Source: Companilactobacillus bobalius (lineage in GTDB: Bacteria > Bacillota > Bacilli > Lactobacillales > Lactobacillaceae). From it: a stretch of DNA of 64,000 bases. The notes under the pieces are model-generated. The model worked only from the letters and a program-made list of their open reading frames with translations, searched no databases and was not told the origin of the DNA. Positions 44,607-54,287 of the stretch are shown here, piece by piece. The position numbers were made by a program, and so were the translations under genes. Numbering within the stretch: position 1 is the first letter of the stretch; every line of letters begins with the position of its first letter. The DNA lies in NCBI RefSeq assembly GCF_009764355.1, contig NZ_LNUA01000076.1:1-64000 (forward strand). The letters run 5' to 3'.

Positions 44607-45101
44607 CTAATTCATTTGGTCAATCTGATCCAGTACCTTATCATAACTTGGTTCGTCAGTTTGTACTGGAACTACCTCAGAATAAGTGATTTCGCCGTTA
44701 GGGTCAACTACCCAGACTGAACGTGCCAAAATGTCCAAGTCCTTGATCCAAAGATTGGATTTCTTACCGAAGTCGCGGTTGACATCAGCTAACATTTGCA
44801 TGTTCTTCACATTTTCAGCTGCACACCAGTGGGTTTGTTCCTCAACAGTGTTAGTAGAAATGGTAACGAAGTTGATAGCCGAGTGACCATCGACTTCTTC
44901 ATTGAAATGTTTAGTTTGAATACTGCAGACACTAGTATTGATGTTAGGAACGACACTGATCAATAATGGTTTGTTTAATAGATCACTGAGTTTGATTTCT
45001 TGATTGTTCTTATTTAATACGGTAAAGTCGGGGAACTTATCTCCAACAGATAGTGGTTGACCAATTGTGGCAACAGTTTGTCCTTTAAATTCCAAATTCA
45101 T
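44607..45101 (-). CDS. tpx: Thiol peroxidase
   Basis: A 164-residue 2-Cys peroxiredoxin that reduces hydroperoxides with thioredoxin. The peroxidatic site is PNINTSVCSIQTKHF (TxxC kept; the usual Asp of PNIDT is Asn). The second Cys is in THWCAAENVKNM. The N-terminus GQPLSVGDKFPDFTVLNKNN is typical. ATG 45101 is used because the Tpx core starts there; GTG 45113 would sit on the ribosome binding site. It is divergent from the acetyltransferase gene at 45196. Confidence 0.93.
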   Translation of the reverse strand: MNLEFKGQTVATIGQPLSVGDKFPDFTVLNKNNQEIKLSDLLNKPLLISVVPNINTSVCSIQTKHFNEEVDGHSAINFVTISTNTVEEQTHWCAAENVKNMQMLADVNRDFGKKSNLWIKDLDILARSVWVVDPNGEITYSEVVPVQTDEPSYDKVLDQIDQMN

Positions 45102-45195
45102 ACGAATATTCACCCTTTCTTTTTTGATGCTAGACTCATTATAAGTTAGGGCAAAATAAAAACCTAGAAATTAGATTGCAAATTGAGGTGATGCC

Positions 45196-45708
45196 ATGTT
45201 AATAGTAGGAAAAGATATTAAGATAAGAAATTTTACGGAAACTGACTTTCCTCAGTTTCTAGCGTTAGTCGGTGATAAGACTAATCATGAACTAGCGGGA
45301 TTGGAATATAGCACGGATTCCAATTATGTTCACCAGTTGTTTGAAATGTATTGCAAAAGAGATGATGCTAATGTCATTGCTGAAGTAGAAAATAATACAA
45401 TGGTAGGAATTATCGAGATCAATCATCGTGGAGAGTCCGCAGACCTTGTTTTGACACGAGAAATCGGCTTTGTTATCGATCAAAAGTATCGACAAAAGGG
45501 ATTTGCGACAGAAGCAATGCAGTTAGTGATTGATTATGGATTTAAACAGTTGCACTTGAAAGAGATTTGGGCGTCCACTGAAGAAAAAAATCAAGTTCCT
45601 CAGAAGATTTTAGAAAAATTAGGGTTCAAATATATCTACAGTGCCGACCAAGCGCTTCCATTCGCAACACATAGCAATATAGTCAGATATTATCTTCTGA
45701 AGGAATAG
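45196..45708 (+). CDS. GNAT-family acetyltransferase
   Basis: A 170-residue N-acetyltransferase of the RimJ/RimL-like type. IKIRNFTETDFPQFLALVGD begins the fold; EIGFVIDQKYRQKGFATEAM (about 94-113) is the acetyl-CoA motif with the Q/RxxGxG/A loop; ILEKLGFKYIYSAD follows. GAGGTG precedes the ATG. Substrate unknown. Confidence 0.88.
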   Translation: MLIVGKDIKIRNFTETDFPQFLALVGDKTNHELAGLEYSTDSNYVHQLFEMYCKRDDANVIAEVENNTMVGIIEINHRGESADLVLTREIGFVIDQKYRQKGFATEAMQLVIDYGFKQLHLKEIWASTEEKNQVPQKILEKLGFKYIYSADQALPFATHSNIVRYYLLKE

Positions 45709-45820
45709 TTCACTTTTTGTAAGAAATTCTTAATTATTTCGGAGTAAGCAAATGGTATACGGATGGTACTATACTTCTTGTAAGGAGAAAATAGACTGAC
45801 TTTTGATGAGAGGTTTTTAT

Positions 45821-46288
45821 ATGAAAAAAAGAACGAGAACTAGAAAAAGTCTCACAGTCAAAAAGCGAATAGTCGGTTTCTTCGCAATTGCCGTTATTTT
45901 GTTAGGTGTGGTTGGTGGATTCAGTATTAACAAAGTTATTGCTGAATCTGACAGCACGGCAGGGAATGACGCTGCAGCACCAGTTGCGGTACTCGCTAAG
46001 ACGTCTGATAGTAGTACTTCAGGCGCAGGCGGTGCAGCAACTAATGCTAACGTCTTAGTTGGTGATAATACTGGAACAAGTACCGGTAGCCAAACACAAG
46101 CTAAAGATACTGACTATACACCGTCAGTCAACGTCAACAACATGTCAACATACCCACAAACCGGGGATGCGCATGATACCGGATTAGTCATTTTAGGCTT
46201 TACTATTTTGATTGGTCTATTCGCTTTTTATGGATTGAAGTTCCGGAAAAGCTTCCAATCTTTACACGTTTCAAAGGTAACAAATTGA
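45821..46288 (+). CDS. Small sortase-anchored protein of the WxL locus
   Basis: A 155-residue exported protein: basic start, signal helix (about 18-40), Ser/Gly/Ala/Thr-rich body, then YPQTGDAHDTG, a helix (LVILGFTILIGLFAFYGL) and KFRK. This is the sortase layout with YPQTG in place of LPxTG. Such small cell-wall-anchored proteins accompany WxL proteins and their DUF916/DUF3324 partners in WxL operons. ATG 45821 follows GAGAGG; an in-frame start at 45803 has no clear RBS. TATACT near 45769 may be its -10. Confidence 0.8.
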   Translation: MKKRTRTRKSLTVKKRIVGFFAIAVILLGVVGGFSINKVIAESDSTAGNDAAAPVAVLAKTSDSSTSGAGGAATNANVLVGDNTGTSTGSQTQAKDTDYTPSVNVNNMSTYPQTGDAHDTGLVILGFTILIGLFAFYGLKFRKSFQSLHVSKVTN

Positions 46289-46412
46289 TTCAATTCTGAT
46301 AAATATCTTTTACAAATTATGAGATGTACGGTTCGTAAAATTTGGTATTATCTAATTGTAATCAAGAAAGACAAAAACAAAAAATAATTTTCTATATCAG
46401 GGAGGATATATC

Positions 46413-47243
46413 ATGAAATTATCTAAGAGTGTTTTAGCAGGATCATTAGCAACAGCAGGAATCGTTTTAGGAGCAATTGCACCAACAATCACAGCACAAG
46501 CTGCTACATCTTCAGGTGCTACAGCTGCTGATGGAACTGTTTCATACAAAGCTGGTACAGATGTTGGACCACTTGGTGGCAGTGATAGTAAATTAGCAAT
46601 TGCATATGATGAAACTACAGATGGAAAGACTACAGCTGTTGGTGAAGCATCAGCTCAATCAAATGCTAATGTTAAAGTTCAATCAGGTCTTTTGACATTA
46701 GATTCTGTTCCTGATTTTGGATTTGGTAATGCTGCCATTGGCACAACAGTTGCTTTGGATAGCAACAATCGTGATGACAGTGCTACAGATAGTCAAGATA
46801 AAGGTGTATTAACAGTAACTGATTCACGTACTGACGCACCTGGATTCACAGTTGATGCTGCTATTACAAACTTCTTTGCCGGTAGTGATGACAAGACAGG
46901 TCAACCATTTGTTTTGAATCTACAAAAGACACAATTGAAGAATGATAAGGGTGGCGATGTTTCAGCCGATGGTCCTAGATATACTACAGGTATCAATATT
47001 GCCGGTGCAGCTAATAAAGCCGGAAGTGCTGATTCAACAGCTCCAGAAGCTTCAACTATGATTGACTTGGATAAGGGTACATATACAGATGGTCCTATCA
47101 ATGCTTCATTTACACCAACTGACAAGAACACATACTTGAACTTAGCTACAGATACTCCAGCAACAAGTGGCAAAGATGGTGTTCAATCATACAATGCTAC
47201 AATTACATGGACATTGAAGACAAAATCTACTGTTACAGCATAG
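46413..47243 (+). CDS. WxL-domain surface protein
   Basis: A 276-residue secreted protein. The signal peptide ends TAQA (about 30). Most of the rest is a WxL domain: LDSVPDFGFGNAAIGTTVAL (about 97-116), TVTDSRTDAPGFTVDAAI (first motif, with Phe where Trp is usual) and ATITWTLKTKS at the end (second motif). WxL proteins bind peptidoglycan and the DUF916/DUF3324 proteins encoded next. GGGAGG precedes the ATG. A terminator follows, so the WxLIP gene may rely on read-through. Confidence 0.92.
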   Translation: MKLSKSVLAGSLATAGIVLGAIAPTITAQAATSSGATAADGTVSYKAGTDVGPLGGSDSKLAIAYDETTDGKTTAVGEASAQSNANVKVQSGLLTLDSVPDFGFGNAAIGTTVALDSNNRDDSATDSQDKGVLTVTDSRTDAPGFTVDAAITNFFAGSDDKTGQPFVLNLQKTQLKNDKGGDVSADGPRYTTGINIAGAANKAGSADSTAPEASTMIDLDKGTYTDGPINASFTPTDKNTYLNLATDTPATSGKDGVQSYNATITWTLKTKSTVTA

Positions 47244-47274
47244 TGAGTATTTAAAATATAAATGTTAAAATGTT

Positions 47275-47308
47275 AACCACTACTACAATAGTAGTGGTTT
47301 TTATTTTA
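47275..47308 (+). terminator. Terminator after WxL gene
   Basis: AACCACTACT, ACAAT loop, AGTAGTGGTT, then a T-rich tract. It would make the abundant WxL transcript separate from the downstream partner genes. Confidence 0.85.
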
Positions 47309-47355
47309 TAATATAAACGACTTATGCATTGATTTTAAAAAGGGAGGTTCAAGTT

Positions 47356-48447
47356 TTGAAACCAAAAGTTAGATTCTTGTTTCTAATTTCATTTATTTTT
47401 ACTATGATAACAGGATTATTCGGTGCTACTAATGTTAGGGCCGCAACCTCTGGTGACTATACGATTAAACCAGGTGGCGAAAGTAATGATGTCGTAAATA
47501 TTGATAATGGATCGTATATGGTAACGGGTAAACCTGGTCAAACTGCACAATTGAAATTGATGGTTGTTAATAAGGCCAGTGATACACGTAATTTTATTTA
47601 TTATGCAGCAACTGCCTATACTAATAATAATGGTACTTTATCGTATGATGATACGAATGTAAAAGATCCATCTCTTAAAATTCAAACTAAAGACGCGTTA
47701 TCTCCAAAAAAATCAATATTTAAAGTTCCAGGCAATACAACAGCCACAATTACTTTAAACGTGACTGTTCCTAAGAAAAAATTTGCAGGTACTTTAATGG
47801 GTGGTGTAACAATTGCTCCATATAAAGAGAAGGCTAAAGGAAGCGTCTCAGATAATGGTACTTTGATTAAAAATAAGTTTAGTTATTCTATACCTGTGCA
47901 AATTCATCAAACTGGCCAACCTAAAGTACAACCTAAGTATTCAGTTAGAACGGTAAAACCTGGTTTGGTACAGACATTTAAGGGTAGAAAACAAGGCGTT
48001 TTAGCCAATGTTCATAACTCTACTAATTCATATGCAGGTACACTTTCTGCTAAGGCTGTTGTCACTAAAAAAGGTGATAAAAGCTTTAAGATAACTCAGA
48101 ATTATAGTTCACAAGATATTGCTTCAACTACTAATTATGATTTGAGTATTCCGTGGGGTAAAAAAACTCTTCAATCGGGTAATTATCATTTGAAGTTAAC
48201 TTATAAAACAGATGGTGGTTTGAAGAGTTGGGTTTTAAATAAAGACTTTGCAATCACAAATAACGATGCTGCTAAGTATAATAAATTAGCTGGTATCAAG
48301 CCTAATTATCTATGGTTGTACATCCTATTAGGCATTCTTGCTTTGGCAATTATCCTAGGATTAGGTATTTACTTAGGTAAGAGAAACAATAACAAGAACA
48401 ACAACGGTGGAGATGGCAATCAACCTACAAGACGTCGTCGTCGTTAA
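47356..48447 (+). CDS. WxL-interacting protein (DUF916/DUF3324), first
   Basis: A 363-residue membrane-anchored protein. After a signal peptide (to about 32, NVRAA), residues about 35-160 form the DUF916 (peptidoglycan-binding) domain with GQTAQLKLMVVNKASDTRNF, and about 165-290 the DUF3324 (WxL-binding) domain with LIKNKFSYSIPVQIHQTGQP. A C-terminal helix (about 318-340) and a basic RRRRR tail follow. Start TTG 47356 follows GGGAGG by 9 bases. It is the first of three paralogues, probably holding different WxL proteins at the cell surface. Confidence 0.9.
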   Translation: MKPKVRFLFLISFIFTMITGLFGATNVRAATSGDYTIKPGGESNDVVNIDNGSYMVTGKPGQTAQLKLMVVNKASDTRNFIYYAATAYTNNNGTLSYDDTNVKDPSLKIQTKDALSPKKSIFKVPGNTTATITLNVTVPKKKFAGTLMGGVTIAPYKEKAKGSVSDNGTLIKNKFSYSIPVQIHQTGQPKVQPKYSVRTVKPGLVQTFKGRKQGVLANVHNSTNSYAGTLSAKAVVTKKGDKSFKITQNYSSQDIASTTNYDLSIPWGKKTLQSGNYHLKLTYKTDGGLKSWVLNKDFAITNNDAAKYNKLAGIKPNYLWLYILLGILALAIILGLGIYLGKRNNNKNNNGGDGNQPTRRRRR

Positions 48448-48474
48448 TATTCTTTGATAAATAATTAAATATTG

Positions 48475-48504
48475 AGCTGTTCCAAGACTTGGAACGGCTT
48501 TTTT
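48475..48504 (+). terminator. Terminator between WxLIP genes 1 and 2
   Basis: AGCTGTTCC, loop AAGACTT, GGAACGGCT, then six T. Confidence 0.75.
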
Positions 48505-48543
48505 AGTATTATTAGAGGTGAAGTAATTATCAGGGGCAGAACA

Positions 48544-49536
48544 ATGAATAAAAAAATAATCTATTTTCTATCAATGGTATTCTTTGCCTTTATAGGCTTT
48601 ATAACGTTTAACAACACTGTCGTGAAGGCCGATATTAGTAATGTTACAGTGACTCCCTTAATTGAGGATGCTAATAGTGATGTTACTGATAGGTTTGATA
48701 TTGTTGGCAAACCGAATGCTACACGTACAGTTAAGATTTCTATTGGTAATTTCAGTATTAATAAACTACGTTTGAGAATTGTACCAACAAATGCAACAAC
48801 TTCCATGGATGGTAAAATCGTCTATACAGACAAGGTTCGTGCAGGTCAGTATGGTTTGAAATATGCTTTTGCCGATATGACCAAGCCACAGACCTTAGTT
48901 TTGGAGCCGAATAAGACTAAAGATGTGACTTTTAAAATTAAATTGCCATCTGATAAGATAGAAGGATTAGTTATGGGTGGATTTAACATCTATGATGCAG
49001 CTAGGGATGGTGCCAAAGGTAATGCCAATGTTGCAGTCTGGATAACGGGCAACAATAAAGCTGTTGGTGGTATTATCAGTTTACATAATTTGGCTTTGGA
49101 CGTAATTAGTCGAAAACCGCATATTATTATCAATTTGCAAAATAAAGAACCTGGTCAGATGAAGAATGTTATCGTTCATATGACTGTAAAACGTAAGAGT
49201 TGGTTGGATCGTTTCAATTTGGGACCTAAGGAAATGGTTGCCGATACGACGTATAATAAAGTTGCACCTAATTCAGCTATTCCGGTTGATTTTGATCAGA
49301 ATCAGACACCAATTCAAGCGGGTGAATATGTTGTTAAGGGTGCGGCCCGAAGTGGAAAAGCTACTTGGACTTTCCATAAGACATATAAAATTACGCAAGA
49401 TCAGGCGAATGATATCAACAAACGTTGTAAAGGCTTGATCTATAACAAGACCACAACTTATATTTTGATTGTCTGTGTCTTAGTATCATTGATTTTCCTT
49501 ATTTTCTGGGCCATTTGGTATTCAGGTAGGAGTTAA
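48544..49536 (+). CDS. WxL-interacting protein (DUF916/DUF3324), second
   Basis: A 330-residue homologue with signal peptide (to about 30), DUF916-like (VTPLIEDANSDVTDRFDIVG onward) and DUF3324-like domains (ANVAVWITGNNKAVGGIISL; PHIIINLQNKEPGQMKNVIV), and a C-terminal helix (TTYILIVCVLVSLIFLIFWA) with a very short tail. ATG 48544 follows AGGGGC; the in-frame start at 48472 lies in the terminator. It is 4 bp from the third paralogue, so those two are co-transcribed. Confidence 0.88.
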   Translation: MNKKIIYFLSMVFFAFIGFITFNNTVVKADISNVTVTPLIEDANSDVTDRFDIVGKPNATRTVKISIGNFSINKLRLRIVPTNATTSMDGKIVYTDKVRAGQYGLKYAFADMTKPQTLVLEPNKTKDVTFKIKLPSDKIEGLVMGGFNIYDAARDGAKGNANVAVWITGNNKAVGGIISLHNLALDVISRKPHIIINLQNKEPGQMKNVIVHMTVKRKSWLDRFNLGPKEMVADTTYNKVAPNSAIPVDFDQNQTPIQAGEYVVKGAARSGKATWTFHKTYKITQDQANDINKRCKGLIYNKTTTYILIVCVLVSLIFLIFWAIWYSGRS

Positions 49537-49540
49537 AAAT

Positions 49541-50653
49541 ATGAAAAAACGAATAATATTATTTTTCTCAACATTGTTGATGTTATTAATTGCCTTTTTA
49601 CCAGCAACAACGGTGAAGGCAGCACCAGACAAATCTTATGCTATTCAAGCAATTTTACCTGACAATCAAATTGACAAGAATGAATCATATTTTGATTTGA
49701 AGGTAACTCCTAAGAAGGAACAAACTTTAAAAGTTTTAATTGCGAATACTGGTACGAAACCAATTACAGTTACTGCTGAGGTTAACAATGCTTATACAGC
49801 TGACTCAGGTGTGATTGGCTATGATAAATACAATACTAAATTGTATAAGTCTAAGCTTCCTTCATTGACTTCATTAGTTGATGGTTCAAGGAAACAAGTT
49901 GTTAAGTTGGATACTGGTGAGAATAAGACGGTTGAATTCAAAGTTAAATCTCCAGATTCAGAATACGCCGGAATTATTCTTGGTGGAGTCACGACCACAG
50001 CGTCAGTCAGTCCTACTAAGTCAAAAAATATCAATATCAAGAATCAAGTGCGTTACGTTAAGGGTGTTGTTCTACGTTCAAAAGACGATGGAGTAATGCC
50101 TAGTATGCATTTAACTTCAGCTGCTCCAAGGGCTGTGGCGGGTTCAACTGGTATTTCTTATATGTTAGATAACACAGCTCCGATTAACATTAATAAAGTT
50201 AAATTGACTGCTCACATCAAACATAATGGTAAGACGATTAAGTACAACGCTGACAATTTGCAAATTGCGCCTAATTCACAATTCAATTACTTTATTCCGA
50301 TTAGTAAGTTGACATCGGGAACTTATAAAGCACATATTACTTTGAAAAATGATTCTGGATTTTCTCAATCATTTGATAAAAATATATCGGTTCAACAAAA
50401 AGAAGTCGATAGTGTTAAAGATGCCATCAATCCTAAGCAGGAAAGTAATAATAAGCAGTGGATTGGTATCATCATTGGAATTATTGTTTTAATCGTAATT
50501 GTTGTTTGGATGTACTTGTACTATTCACAACGTAATAAGAACGGTAAAGGACCTAAAGGTCGTAGTGGATTGAGATTTGGTGGAAAACCAAAGAATGATC
50601 CTAATAAGACTACTAGATCTGGTAATACAAGATCATCTCGTCATAAGAAATAA
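49541..50653 (+). CDS. WxL-interacting protein (DUF916/DUF3324), third
   Basis: A 370-residue homologue: signal peptide to about 28 (TTVKAA), DUF916 domain (YAIQAILPDNQIDKNESYFD; EQTLKVLIANTGTKPITVTA), DUF3324 domain (QVRYVKGVVLRSKDDGVMPS; ISYMLDNTAPININKVKLTA), C-terminal helix (about 307-329) and a long basic tail (RSGLRFGGKPKNDPNKT). TAGGAG precedes the ATG. A terminator follows; the lectin/WxL gene next to it is its probable client. Confidence 0.9.
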   Translation: MKKRIILFFSTLLMLLIAFLPATTVKAAPDKSYAIQAILPDNQIDKNESYFDLKVTPKKEQTLKVLIANTGTKPITVTAEVNNAYTADSGVIGYDKYNTKLYKSKLPSLTSLVDGSRKQVVKLDTGENKTVEFKVKSPDSEYAGIILGGVTTTASVSPTKSKNINIKNQVRYVKGVVLRSKDDGVMPSMHLTSAAPRAVAGSTGISYMLDNTAPININKVKLTAHIKHNGKTIKYNADNLQIAPNSQFNYFIPISKLTSGTYKAHITLKNDSGFSQSFDKNISVQQKEVDSVKDAINPKQESNNKQWIGIIIGIIVLIVIVVWMYLYYSQRNKNGKGPKGRSGLRFGGKPKNDPNKTTRSGNTRSSRHKK

Positions 50654-50660
50654 GCTACCG

Positions 50661-50696
50661 ATACCTCAAGCAAATAATGCTTGAGGTATTTTTTTA
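50661..50696 (+). terminator. Terminator after third WxLIP gene
   Basis: ATACCTCAAGCA, AATAA loop, TGCTTGAGGTAT, T run. Confidence 0.85.
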
Positions 50697-50774
50697 TTCT
50701 TTTAATTAAGGTGGAGATATTATTTTATTGAGAATATAATAAGCTTGATGAGTAGGCTGAAGGAGGGCGTTAAT

Positions 50775-53015
50775 TTGAAGACTAAAAATCTTTGGCAGAA
50801 TGTTCTATTATTTTTTGCCAGTATTATGATTGTTCTTTTTAGTGCAACGACAGTTAAAGCTGATGATACGCCAACTGGGCTAAGTAATGATGATGTCTTG
50901 GGATATACACCGAATGGTTCTATCATAGGTAGACCAGCAAAAGATGGTATTTTTACTAAACCATCCAGTTTGATCAATGGTGGAACGAATGCAGCCGCTG
51001 TTGTTAATAATACTTTGAGTAATACGGTTTACATGACTTTTTGGAGTAGTAAAAATAATAATGGGATTTTATGGTCAAATGAGAAGAATAAGATGGATGT
51101 CACTAAGAATGCTTATTTTTCATTTTGGATAAAAACTCCTGTAGACACTGCTAGTGGTGGTGGATTAGCATTCGTTATGCAAAACGATCCTAATGGCACT
51201 AATGCTTTGTCGACTTTGAATGGCAATGCGACGGCACCAATGGAAACATTAGGTGTTTGGGCAGCGGATCAGAATACATCCCATTTGGCGAACGCTATTC
51301 AAAATAGTTGGGCACTAGAATTTGATAATTATCCTAACGTCAGTGGGAACGTGAATGATGCTTTTGACAAAGATTCGAGTTTGGATAGTACTCAATTAGT
51401 CAGTGACAAGGTTCACATTGCTTCGGGATATCCTGATGATGAGCAATCTTATTCACCACTGAGTAATGGGGCTTATTCATTGATTCATCAGTCACCAATT
51501 TATCGGACGATTGGTACAAATAGCGGTTGGCATCATGTTTCGATTCTATATAATCCGAATAATGATGGTAAGACGGCCAATATTACTTATAAATTCAATG
51601 ATAAAAATATTGATGGTACACCTAACACTAATACTGGAGTAGATTCTGCTACAAATCCAATCGAGGCAGATAAAACGGTCGAAATCGACTTGAGTAAATT
51701 TAATTTAGGCAGTGATAAAAAGGTTACTTGGGGTTTTGTTGGTGCTGGTAATACGGGAGCAAGTGAATCTCAGTTGATTTATGAACAATTATCTTCATTG
51801 GCTGATGTTTCAGTTGATGCTAAAATCTTCGACTCTACTCAAAATGATCGCGAATTGACTTCTAATTATAAAGAAATCAATGCTGGCGATAATCTGAAGT
51901 TACAGTACGATTTGAAATACAATGGTGGACAAGAAGATGTTGGTAAAATCAAAACGACAATTGATGTGCCCAAAAACGTTACTTTAAATTATGGTGCTTC
52001 AATTAAATTTGCTAATGGCAATACGGAGAATATTTCTAATTCAGAAATTGACACAGCTAATAAGACTGGTGTTTTGACCCACACAATCAGTTTGGTTACG
52101 AACGTGTTGAATACGACTAATAATCAGGCTACGCTTACTTTAACTGGTACCACGCCAACAACGGTTGCTGACAATACGAAGGTAGCATCTAGTCATGTTC
52201 ATTTTGCCAGTGATACTTATATTGGTGATGCAATGGCAACTGATTTTGTTATCCGTAATCCTAAAATCAAAACTCTAAATTTGGATGCTAGTTTGTCATC
52301 AACTGAGATTTCAACTATTACTAGTACCAATTTGAAGGGTTCACTTACTTATGCTGATGGTAGTGCCTTTGAAAGTGAGGGAGCTCTTTTAAATGTGACA
52401 GTTGATGGTAAAAATTTGAGTCAAATGGCAGTCACGGCTACTGATGACAATAAGAAGATTGATTTTTCACTTCCGTTTTATGGTAGTTCTGACGCCGGAA
52501 CTGACTTACCTGAACAAGAGATTCTAGGCCCAGGTACACACACGATAACAATTTCAGCCAATGATCACTACAATAATAAATCAGAGACGAAGACCTTTAC
52601 GGTGACAGTTGATGCGCAATCGTTGAAACTTGATTTAGGTGATGGTAACTTTTCATTTGCTAATATCCAATCATATTATTCTGGAGATGTACGTCGAAAT
52701 GACGATTGGCAGGTCAATGTGATTGCTCAGGATTCATCGTGGTCTCTGTCAGCCAGTGGTACTTCTTTAGTGAACGACGATAGTGAGACTTTTGATGGTG
52801 AAATGTTTTATCGGGATGCCCAAGGTGAGGTAGCTGATTTGAATTCACCAACACTTATTAGTAATTCAGAAATTGAAAAGTCGGAGACGGGTACCTTTGA
52901 TGTGACTAAGGGCTGGTCGAAAAATACTGGAATCTTGTTGCATTCAGATGGTGATCTAGTTTCTAGTGGAAAATATACAGGAACAATTAGTTGGACTTTG
53001 AATAACTCAATTTAG
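50775..53015 (+). CDS. L-type lectin / WxL-domain surface protein
   Basis: A 746-residue secreted protein. Signal peptide to about 31 (TTVKAD). Lectin domain about 40-360: GGGLAFVMQNDPNGTNALST, NAIQNSWALEFDNYPNVSGN and WHHVSILYNPN, the same three landmarks as in the protein at 37943. One or more Ig-like repeats follow, then a WxL domain with WSLSASGTS and the end TISWTLNNSI. TTG 50775 has AAGGAGG 8 bases upstream. It is a shorter paralogue of the 1060-residue protein; both probably present a carbohydrate-binding face outside the wall. Confidence 0.9.
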   Translation: MKTKNLWQNVLLFFASIMIVLFSATTVKADDTPTGLSNDDVLGYTPNGSIIGRPAKDGIFTKPSSLINGGTNAAAVVNNTLSNTVYMTFWSSKNNNGILWSNEKNKMDVTKNAYFSFWIKTPVDTASGGGLAFVMQNDPNGTNALSTLNGNATAPMETLGVWAADQNTSHLANAIQNSWALEFDNYPNVSGNVNDAFDKDSSLDSTQLVSDKVHIASGYPDDEQSYSPLSNGAYSLIHQSPIYRTIGTNSGWHHVSILYNPNNDGKTANITYKFNDKNIDGTPNTNTGVDSATNPIEADKTVEIDLSKFNLGSDKKVTWGFVGAGNTGASESQLIYEQLSSLADVSVDAKIFDSTQNDRELTSNYKEINAGDNLKLQYDLKYNGGQEDVGKIKTTIDVPKNVTLNYGASIKFANGNTENISNSEIDTANKTGVLTHTISLVTNVLNTTNNQATLTLTGTTPTTVADNTKVASSHVHFASDTYIGDAMATDFVIRNPKIKTLNLDASLSSTEISTITSTNLKGSLTYADGSAFESEGALLNVTVDGKNLSQMAVTATDDNKKIDFSLPFYGSSDAGTDLPEQEILGPGTHTITISANDHYNNKSETKTFTVTVDAQSLKLDLGDGNFSFANIQSYYSGDVRRNDDWQVNVIAQDSSWSLSASGTSLVNDDSETFDGEMFYRDAQGEVADLNSPTLISNSEIEKSETGTFDVTKGWSKNTGILLHSDGDLVSSGKYTGTISWTLNNSI

Positions 53016-53067
53016 GTTAAAAATGATTCATTTTATGAAATAAAAGCTTTTATAAAGGTCGTCAATT

Positions 53068-53101
53068 GAAAAAACTCGGTAATTTATTACCGAGTTTTTT
53101 C
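53068..53101 (+). terminator. Terminator after lectin/WxL gene
   Basis: AAAAAACTCGGTAAT, TT loop, ATTACCGAGTTTTTT. Confidence 0.9.
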
Positions 53102-53154
53102 AATATTTTGGACGACCATTATTATATTTTTTAATTGTTAATTAACACATTCTA

Positions 53155-53298
53155 TTACAATTTTTTAGATGCATTTCCTAATGTGCTCATAAAATAGTTT
53201 GAAGACCAAAGATGGCCACTCCATAATTGTGATTTTGTTTCCGGGTATTTCTTGAGCCGTTCTCTAACCGATATTCTTTTTAGATTTTTTACGGTATT
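53155..53298 (-). pseudogene. tnpA: IS200/IS605 tnpA transposase, 3' fragment
   Basis: The minus strand reads TVKNLKRISVRERLKKYPET, then KSQLWSGHLWSSNYFMSTLG and NASKKL before a stop. This is the C-terminal part of Y1-transposases, with the characteristic LWxGHxWSxxYFxxTxGN stretch. The HUH motif half is absent. Upstream in the same frame the sequence is just the antisense of tnpB, so the fragment starts at a deletion junction. Confidence 0.75.
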
Positions 53299-53322
53299 TG
53301 TTGGTGTTTTATCCGGTAAAAG

Positions 53323-54287
53323 AAAGCTGAAAGCACCAGTCTTCAGGCCACTAATAAAGATTTGTTTGAGGCATATAGGGGTTTCTTTAGTAAAAAGCGT
53401 AAGTTTCCTCGTTTCAAGAGCAAGAAGTTTCCCAAACAAAGTTATCAATCTAAGTTCGTAAATAACAACGTTGAGATCATTGATAACTCTTATATAAAAC
53501 TTCCTAAACTTGGAGTAATGAAATATAAGAACAAGAAATCAATTCCTAGTATCATCAAGTACGTTACGATTCGTAAGTCATCTACTAGCAAGTATTATGC
53601 TGTTTTAACGGTTGATGAAGAACCAGAGCAATTACCTAAGACTAATAAATCAGTTGGAATTGATATGGTGTTTCTGATCTAGTCATTTGTTCAAACGGTA
53701 GAAAATATAAGGCTATACGGTTTGATAAAAAATTAGCTAAAAAGAAACACCATTGGGAAAAACGATTAGCTAGAAGACGTACTCAGGCTTTGAGGGACAT
53801 TCAATACAAGAAAAAATTTGGATTGAGTGACCCAAAAACTTTAGAACAGTACAGTAATTATATAAAGGCTAAGCTCATGGTAGCTAAATACAGTGAAAAA
53901 ATAGCTAATCAAAGGAAAGACTATCTTCATAAGATAACTCGTGAATTAGTTGAAAATAATGACATGATTGTAATTGAAGATTTGAAAACCAAAAATCTTC
54001 TTAAGAATCATAAATTATCACGTGTTATTGCCAACCAATCATGGAGTGCATTAAGACTAATGCTTGAATACAAGTGTGAATGGTATGGTAAAAAACTTTT
54101 GATAGTTAATCCATTCAAAACTAGTCAAATTTGTTCTAACTGTGGTTATGACGATGGTAAACACGGATTAAACATTCGAGAATGGGATTGTCCAAATTGT
54201 AGTATTCACCATGATAGAGATGTCAATGCAAGTAAAAACATATTAAATATTGGCTTGGAACAAGCCTTAGTAACCTCTACTGACTAG
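53323..54287 (+). pseudogene. tnpB: IS605 tnpB, truncated and frameshifted
   Basis: TnpB is the RNA-guided nuclease-like accessory protein of IS605 elements. The frame starts inside the gene at KAESTSLQATNKDLFEAYRG and reaches SVGIDM, the first RuvC Asp. There one G of an expected GGG (53667-53668) is missing, giving VFLI-stop. The other frame resumes VSDLVICSNGRKYKAIRFDK and runs on through IVIEDLKTKN (RuvC Glu), the zinc ribbon CSNCGYDDG ... CPNC, and DVNASKNI (last Asp). About 60 N-terminal residues are absent. Confidence 0.85.

Noticed and set aside
53299..53448. N-terminal half of the minus-strand ORF containing the tnpA fragment
   Set aside because: It is antisense to tnpB; only the last 48 residues resemble a transposase.
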